Part shown: positions 58,098-64,000 of the stretch, in pieces
How positions within the stretch are numbered: the first letter of the stretch is position 1
Layout: each line of letters starts with the position of its first letter
NCBI GenBank assembly: GCA_033239525.1
Contig: BSYO01000038.1
Coordinates: 3,301,556 to 3,365,555 of the forward strand
From: Nepenthes gracilis
Taxonomy: Eukaryota > Streptophyta > Magnoliopsida > Caryophyllales > Nepenthaceae
Direction: 5' to 3'
DNA: 64,000 bases
Translations under genes and position numbers: made by a program
The notes under the pieces: generated by a model
The model's input: only the letters and a program-made list of their open reading frames with translations
What the model was told of the DNA's origin: nothing
Databases searched by the model: none

Positions 58098-58715
58098 ATG
58101 CCATTAGCTATATCGAGATGTTTAAGCGTTGAGGGGCTAACGAGAACCCCAATTAGGGTTTCAATTAGGAACATTCACAAAGAACCGTTCCCAGTTGCAT
58201 GGAAGAAACCACGAAAAGGGTGGACGAAACTGAATTTCGATGGCTCATCGAGGGGCAAAACGGGGATGGCCAGCATTGGAGGGGTATTCCGGGATCACAA
58301 AGCCAAGTTCCTGCTAGGCTACGCCGAATCCATCGGAAAGACCTCCAGCACCGTCGCGGAACTGGCGGCGCTCCGACGAGGCCTTCAGCTGGCGATAGAG
58401 AACGGGTGGAGCAACGTTTGGCTTGAGGGTGACGCGAAGACGCTCGTGGACATGATCGAGAAGCGGCGGCCTCTGGCGGTTAGGTCTGCAGAAGGGCGGA
58501 GACATGTAAATGACATAAATGAGATCATCCCGGAGCTTGAGAACTGCATGGTGACTCACGTTTACCGGGAAGGTAACAGGGTGGCCGATAAGTTTGCGCA
58601 GATCGGACACCGGTTAACGGAGCCGGAGCTTTGGAGAGAGGTTCCTCCTACTGAGGTTTTGGCCATCGTGCATGAAGATGCAAACGGTAAAGTCGTTCTC
58701 CGGCGGAGGCGGTAG
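58098..58715 (+). CDS. RNase H-like domain protein (RVT_3 type), copy 2, 205 aa
   Basis: The second tandem copy is also 205 codons, in one exon, with all four active-site acids kept (D48, E88, D112, D164). By my count it differs from copy 1 at 14 residues, about 93% identity. Changes include L2P, V13G, I31F, K57M, N68K, E70K, S82T, G121E, R125P, V127A, A175E, V178L, P185T and F190I; none hits an active-site residue. The leader from about 57634 matches that of copy 1 from about 54815 but lacks roughly 300 bp (54987-55285 of copy 1) and has a shorter AT tract. Homology resumes identically through the stop and ends at TGATCAGAAT (58726). Both copies thus look maintained or recently duplicated. 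Partner and substrate are unknown. Confidence 0.85.
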   Translation: MPLAISRCLSVEGLTRTPIRVSIRNIHKEPFPVAWKKPRKGWTKLNFDGSSRGKTGMASIGGVFRDHKAKFLLGYAESIGKTSSTVAELAALRRGLQLAIENGWSNVWLEGDAKTLVDMIEKRRPLAVRSAEGRRHVNDINEIIPELENCMVTHVYREGNRVADKFAQIGHRLTEPELWREVPPTEVLAIVHEDANGKVVLRRRR

Positions 58716-58726
58716 CTGATCAGAAT

Positions 58727-59389
58727 CTAAGTTTTTAGCTGGTGGGATCTATTTAAAAATAAAATAAAATAAAATAAAATTAGAATAATTGAATATCAAT
58801 CGTTGATCTTGATATGGACGGCTGAGAGAAAAATATAGGGGACTGCTTTTTCATTGGTGATCAGTCTGTCCCCGGTTCCCTTGTTTATAGGCGCATGTAT
58901 GAAAAACACATTCTATTGTCAAACGTTATTATTATTATTTTTCATAAGTCATTATTTTTATATAATTTAACCAAAAAAAAAAAAAAAGAAAGACTCCAAA
59001 ATATTTAAGAAGTTAAGACTATTTAACCTATAACGTATCAAAGTTCGATAGTTTAATTTTAAAATATGTTAAAACAAGTGAGAAGCGAAATGTCAAAAAA
59101 TATATCATAGAAAGAAGTGCGAAACTATAAAAAGGCACTGAAATCATCATTCTAAAATGCGGCCACATCATAAATTTAGATGTGCAGTATCGTAGAGAAT
59201 AGTCTTTATTAGGTATGAAGTTTGTAATGGATCATATTGTCTTGTTCTTATCAAAATGAAAGGGTATCTAAAAAATACAGCTATTATAATTTTTTTAAAT
59301 AAAATAAATTGTGACTATCAGAACCAACATAAAACAAAGATTGTAGCGGGAGCGAGTAGGCCATCTGATAGCTGTCATTTGATGGCTCT
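58727..59389. other. intergenic DNA after the RNase H-like pair
   Basis: Holds a (AAAAT)n tract at 58755-58780 and AT-rich sequence with no gene. GGATCTTGATATGGACGG-like words near 58805 may be transposon derived. Nothing else is supported. Confidence 0.45.
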
Positions 59390-59840
59390 AGTCCAGTTAA
59401 CGCATGGCCAGGTGCAATTTATATTATATCAAAGATTTTTCTAAATCTTATTTGTTATCTCACATTAGAAAAAGAGCTAGTGTATGTATTTTTCTACGGA
59501 CCTACAAAGCACGCAACTGTAGGAGAGATGGAAGAAATGATGTCTATCTAAGGTCTCAAGTTTGTCTTTTATAACTAACAATAGAATAGAAGTATGAGAA
59601 ATATGATTGCCAAGACCCCAAGTTAAGGAGGCCCAGTATACCTCTAAACTTGCCAACTGAAAAATCTTCCATGTCAAGTGGACAGAAAAGATGCCACTGG
59701 ATTTAGGATCCCAATAAATCAAGTCCACAGAGGTCATAGAAAAGTCATGCTTTGATAAAGGATCTTATATAAAGAAGCGTGAGATGCGACCATCTCCAAT
59801 ACTTACCCGAAATAACAGTGTCAACTTTCGCACCGTAATA
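59390..59840 (-). pseudogene. LINE zf-RVT (reverse-transcriptase zinc-binding) relic
   Basis: On the minus strand from about 59800 the frame reads VDLIYWDPKSSGIFSVHLTW, then VYWASLTWGLGNHISHTSIL, LLVIKDKLETLDRHHF and CVLCRSVEKYIH, then meets stops inside the expected HxLFFxCE motif (59465-59480). This order is the zf-RVT domain (PF13966) found at the end of L1-type plant LINE polyproteins. Frame breaks show it is dead. The rest of the LINE was not found, though 60540-60700 may also be related. Confidence 0.75.
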
Positions 59841-61008
59841 TATACTTGTAGCAAGGATGATATAATTAGAAACAATAGTAAGAGCACCTAGTGGGTGTCA
59901 AAAATTAAACCACAGAAAGATATTAGTCCTATTGTCTATAATATAGTGTACAAAAGGTCTAAGTGAGTTTTAAATATTCATAATTTTGTGGAAACTCTAA
60001 AAGATAGATTAAAAAATTTTGACAATTTAGATACATCTATCTTTAATATGATAACATATAATCCAATTTATTCAAATTGAGTCTTCTTTGGGCACAAACG
60101 CATCAAGCATGGCTTAGTCACGAACAATTTGTTAATATTATGCTTGAGTGTCCAAGAGGCACATATTAGGCGCTTACCAATCTATCTAAATCTCACTCGA
60201 GTGGTCCAAAGGCGCCTCTTAAGCGTACCCAATCTTCTAAAAGTACACTCGAGCATACATCTGGCATACCTTAAGTGCCAATCCTACTTTCTTATTTGAA
60301 ATTTCTTTCAATTTTTATTACTTAATTATTTTTAATATATTTAAAATAAATTTAAAATAAATTGATAATATTAAATTAATTAAATGAAAAATCAAGTATT
60401 ATAAAAGTGCTCATTTTGAAAGAAGTATATGACTGCATGAGAGATAAGGTGGCCCACAATGTTCAAAAATTTTTTAAAGAACGTAGACAAAAATCTATCA
60501 AGACTTAGAGTTTTGGAGTCCTCCAAAATAAAATAGAAGTAAGGCTATAGAGCCTTCCAAGGGGACAATCTTAAGGATGAAGGGCCACATGGCTTCGACA
60601 TCAGTAGGACTACTCGCAAGAGGCCTTCCAAAAAGTTTCAAGTAGTCAGTGTTGGCCGCATGAGTTTTAAATTTAGAAGATATGAGAGAGTCATTTTCTC
60701 TGATAAGTGAGATAATCCTTTTGCGATTTTGCTTCTCTTTGATAGAGTTGAAAAAGTACTATTGCCAAACACTATTACATTCGAGAAAGTGTAACATACA
60801 TGCTAGAATTTTCATACATAACATATCACATATTAGTAATTGTTTAAAATTATTAAATATTATAATATTGTATGATCTTATTATATTTTATCAAATAATT
60901 ATTTCACTAATTGGTATATTATTTAATCAAAATAAAAATATTTAAATAATTAATAAATTAGTTTTATTCTTACGATATAAATGACCAAATTTTGCATTAC
61001 ATATATAT
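59841..61008. other. intergenic, repeat-derived sequence
   Basis: 60090-60290 repeats words such as CAAAGGCGCCTCTTAAGCG, CCAAGAGGCACATATTAGGC and ACTCGAGCATACATCTGGC at about 40-45 bp spacing, echoing the minus-strand LTR-like core at 4560-4800. The rest is AT-rich. No gene is seen. Confidence 0.4.
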
Positions 61009-61029
61009 AGGTGGTAATAGAATGCACTT

Positions 61030-62030
61030 GTCCTTTATCCGGAGTACCTTCTTGACTCATTGGACGGAGTGATTTTCCTCAATTTGGACGAAGTGACTTT
61101 GTTAGTGCTTTCGGAGTGCATGTGTCCTTTATCCGGAGTGCTTTTGTCTCCTTGGACGAAGTGGCTTGGCTGTAAGGACCGGAGTGCCTTCTTCTCCCCT
61201 GTTGGTTTGGAAAAAAAAAAATGTCGAGCTTCCAGAGTGCATTTGCCATTTATCCGGAGTGCCTTCTTAACTCCTTGGACGGAGTGCTTTTTTTCACTTT
61301 GGACGGAGTGACTATGATAATGCTTCCGGAGTGCATGTGTGCTTTATCCGGAGTGCTTTTTGTCTCCTTGGACGGAGTGGCTTGGCTACAAGGTCCGGAG
61401 TGCCTTCTTTTCTCGTGTTTACTTCCAAAAAAAAATATTATTATTATTTTTGACATTGTTTGAACTTTCGGAGTGCTTTTGTATGTTATCCGAAGTACCT
61501 TTTAGACTCCTTGGACGGAGTGAATTTTCACTTTGAATGGAGTGTCTTCGTTAGTGCTTCCGGAGTGCATGTGTCTTTTATCCGGAGTGCTTTTTATCTC
61601 CTTGGACGGAGTGGCTTGACTGCAAGGTCCGGAGTGCTTTTTCCCACTATGGACGAAGTGACTCTTTTTAAGCTTCCGGAGTGCTTTGGTTCTCTATCTG
61701 AAGTGCCTTCTTGACTCCTGGACGGACTGCTTTTTCTCTCCTTGGACGAAATGACTTCGTTAGTGCTTCCGGAGTGCATGTGTCCTTCATCGGTGTGCTT
61801 TTTGTCGCCTTGGCCGGCGTGGATTGGCTGCAAGGTCCGGAGTGCCTTCTTTTCCCATGATATATTTTTTTTTAAAAAAAGGTCGTGTGGTGGCCGGAGT
61901 GATTTTTCTCACGTTAGACGGAGTGCATTTAGTCGTGATTCTGGAGTGCATTTGTTCTATATCCGGAGTGCATTCTTGTCTCCTTGGACGGAGTGGCTTG
62001 GCTGCAGGGTATGGCTCGTCTGTGGCTCTT
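61030..62030. repeat. higher-order minisatellite with CCGGAGTGC / TTGGACGGAGTG units
   Basis: Subunits of about 30-40 bp alternate TCCGGAGTGCCTTCTT and CTCCTTGGACGGAGTG. They are grouped in higher-order units of about 210-270 bp, starting near 61038, 61254, 61489, 61697 and 61964. Each includes GTGCTTCCGGAGTGCATGTG, GTGGCTTGGCTGCAAGGTCC and often an internal A-rich interruption. Confidence 0.9.
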
Positions 62031-62789
62031 GTGAGGGTTTGATACCTGAAGATGCTGATCCCTCTGGTCGTGGTTGGGGTTGTGAGATGCTAGGGCTGAC
62101 GATGGTGATGCATTGTTCCTGTTGGCAAGTGATGCTGGTTGCGGTTGGTCTTATACTTGTGGATTGCTGATGCTGTACAATACGAAATTCAAGATGGTTG
62201 CTGCTGTACACTATGTAGTGCCGTTTGATGGATGATGCTTTGATGAGATTGCTCCTTGGCTGAAGTGTGGGATGGGGTCTTAGGGATGGGCTACATGATG
62301 CTCTGGCTCGATGGTCTTCTTGAAGACTGATAATGGAGCTGCGGTCCAGAGGAGCTGAATTGGCTCGGATGCTTTTCGATTTGCTGAGTTACTTTTGTGG
62401 ATTCGGGAGTAACTGATTTTGAGTCTGTTCATGTGTAACATTTGACAGATTCCATATTTTGTTGTCAGTTAAATATTGTCCTCCTGGAGGTTTTTTTGTA
62501 TTATATGATGTACCAGATGCTCGGGGTATGTCCTAGCGTGTTATATTTTATTTTCAAGTCAAAATACTTAGAGATAAAACATAGTTTTTATAACTTATTT
62601 TTTCACCCATTAATCCAAAATATTTGCTTACCAAAAAAAAAAATTACTTATCAAAAAAAACAAAGAGAGATATGGGGCTTCCCCTATCTGATTTGCACTG
62701 GACATTGCAGTCGGTGCACCAGAAGAAGAATCTGCAGGTAGAGCCTTCTGGCTGTCTTGGTTCTGCTGACCTGGCATGATTTTGCTGTG

Positions 62790-63140
62790 TTGGACTTGAG
62801 AGTGGAATATGGCAGATCTGGCGTTGAGGCCGGGTTGGAGTAGCTGGCATCGCTTATCGAATGCCAATTTGGCCCCGAGGATGCCGTTTTGGTCATGCAT
62901 GATAAATGCTGACTTGGCTTCAAGGCCGTCTGTGATTTGAGGCTGACTTGGAGTGGGGCTGATCTGGATACGCGCCGGTTTGGATTCGAGGCTGACGTGG
63001 ATTTGATGCCGACTTAGATATGAGGCAGCTTAGGTTTTGTGGCTGATCTGGTCATGAAGCTGATTTGGAATTGATGCCGATGTGGTTCTGTGGCCGATTG
63101 GAGCTGAGGCCGGGTGGCCTGCCGACGTGGCCGATCGCTG
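62790..63140. repeat. minisatellite with GAGGCTGACTTGG units
   Basis: Units of about 18-25 bp vary around TTTGGATTCGAGGCTGACGT (also ATCTGGTCATGAAGCTGATT). At least ten are readable. It occupies the part of the retroposon before the second LINE-like 3' end. Confidence 0.8.
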
Positions 63141-63578
63141 AGCTTGGAAGGTTTGCGGTTATTACTGCAGCATAATTCAAATCTGCAGTATGCTATGAAA
63201 AGATGGGCCACTGGAATGTTCAATGCTGATGTGGCTTCCTCGCACTGTACGAAATCAATTGTTTCCTGTTTTGTTGCCGTTTCAGATTCGGCATGCTGAT
63301 CTGGCCCGCTTCCCAGTTAGCTGGTTTGGCATGCAGTAATAGATCTGATTTACTTTTCGGTTGTATTTCTTATTTTATCATGTGAATGTTCTTGGTCTTA
63401 GATCTAGAATTACTCATGAGTTTTGGGATATTTATGTGTTTAGGGGTACTCCTCATAGTCTTTGCTCTACCTTCAAGTTGGCAAAATACTTGGAGTAGGG
63501 CAAAGCTTTGTAAATTTTTTAATTTTTTAATTTTAATACAATTACTTACTTACCAAAAAAAAAAGGTGGTAATAGAAT

Positions 63579-64000
63579 AACTTTATTATAAAAAAAATAC
63601 TTACCCTCTTTCTTTAGATATATGTGTTTTAGAGTATTCTAATTATGTATTGTAACCTACTTTATAAAGACAATATATGGTGATATATTTCTTTTTATAA
63701 GATTAACAACCAGCAAATAAAATAGATGAGACTCAAACCCGCACTAAGCATAAACTTATAAATATTAAATGCCAACTATTTTTCTCTACTCCTTATGAGA
63801 CAATAAGTTTATCTAACTTGTGGGCCTAATTAGTATGCTTGAGAGGATGAAAAAAGAGAGCCTATGCGCAAATGGATTGCATGCAGGTCTAATTATGACA
63901 AAAGTTTCATACCAAAAAGAGCGGACCAAGAAAAATGACTATCATATATCATCTAACTTGTGATTTATCTTTCAGGCAACTACTATTTAACTACTCATAA
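63579..64000. other. AT-rich end of the window, no gene seen
   Basis: AT-rich DNA with no recognisable coding sequence or element. AAAAGAGAGCCTATGCGCAA (63854) and neighbours look random or decayed. Confidence 0.45.

Larger units (their letters stand above)
61024..63563 (+). mobile_element. 2.54-kb noncoding retroposon with 14-15 bp TSD and A-tail
   Basis: The sequence AGGTGGTAATAGAAT occurs at 61009-61023 and again at 63564-63578, flanking the element exactly. The 3' end is CTTACTTACC followed by an A-run (63554-63564), the classic end of a LINE-mobilised retroposon; the first A of the right duplication may belong to the tail. The body has a CGGAGTG minisatellite (61024-62030), a middle unique part, a first LINE-like 3' end with its own A-run (about 62500-62643), a second minisatellite (62790-63140) and a second LINE-like 3' end. 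The two 3' ends share GGGGTA...CCT, TTCAAGT..CAAAATACTT and the (C)TTACC-A-run. No reverse transcriptase is encoded. Confidence 0.85.

Noticed and set aside
61060..62211. Overlapping ORFs on both strands of 60-142 codons
   Set aside because: They follow the CGGAGTG tandem repeat and shift frame between units.

Overview
The window is nuclear DNA of a flowering plant. It is AT-rich, genes are sparse and split by introns, and most of the sequence is decayed transposable elements, tandem repeats and microsatellites. The species cannot be named from this sequence alone. I assembled the gene models by hand from GT/AG splice sites, reading frame and resemblance to known plant families.

Layout. 1-8100: AT-rich DNA with LTR-retrotransposon remnants on the minus strand. 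8100-13060: a decayed tandem-repeat array, split by two LTR-like insertions, a 1.1-kb DNA-transposon-like insert and a 212-bp MITE with a perfect 9-bp target-site duplication (TSD). 13885-16142 (+): a two-exon purine permease of 383 aa. 16690-17400: a promoter-like segment leading into a 19-codon ORF that looks like the start of a truncated secreted-protein gene. 20172-29438 (-): a five-exon ALG14 gene (231 aa), whose 6.5-kb second intron holds a 1.4-kb dispersed repeat, an LTR-like block, a MITE and a decayed plastid trnI-CAU fragment. 32209-39902 (+): a six-exon gene for a conserved-looking 134-aa protein of unknown function, whose two long introns carry most copies of one MITE family. 40390-44700: another DNA-transposon-like element and a LINE relic. 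44725-54325: a non-autonomous Ty3/gypsy-like LTR retrotransposon with LTRs built from two minisatellites; its 3' LTR is split by a 3046-bp solo LTR of another family. 54815-58726: two tandem copies of an intact RNase H-like gene (205 aa each), separated by a second copy of the 1.4-kb repeat found in ALG14. 59390-59840 (-): a LINE zf-RVT pseudogene. 61024-63563: a 2.54-kb noncoding retroposon made largely of minisatellites, with two LINE-like 3' ends and a perfect TSD of 14-15 bp.

The cellular genes do not form a pathway: ALG14 works in N-glycan assembly at the endoplasmic reticulum, the permease carries purine-type compounds across membranes, and the other two families lack a firm role. The most unusual content is the repeat biology: a composite retroposon, minisatellite-built LTRs, an array that has repeatedly taken insertions, and a low-copy repeat shared by a glycosylation-gene intron and an RNase H-like gene duplication.
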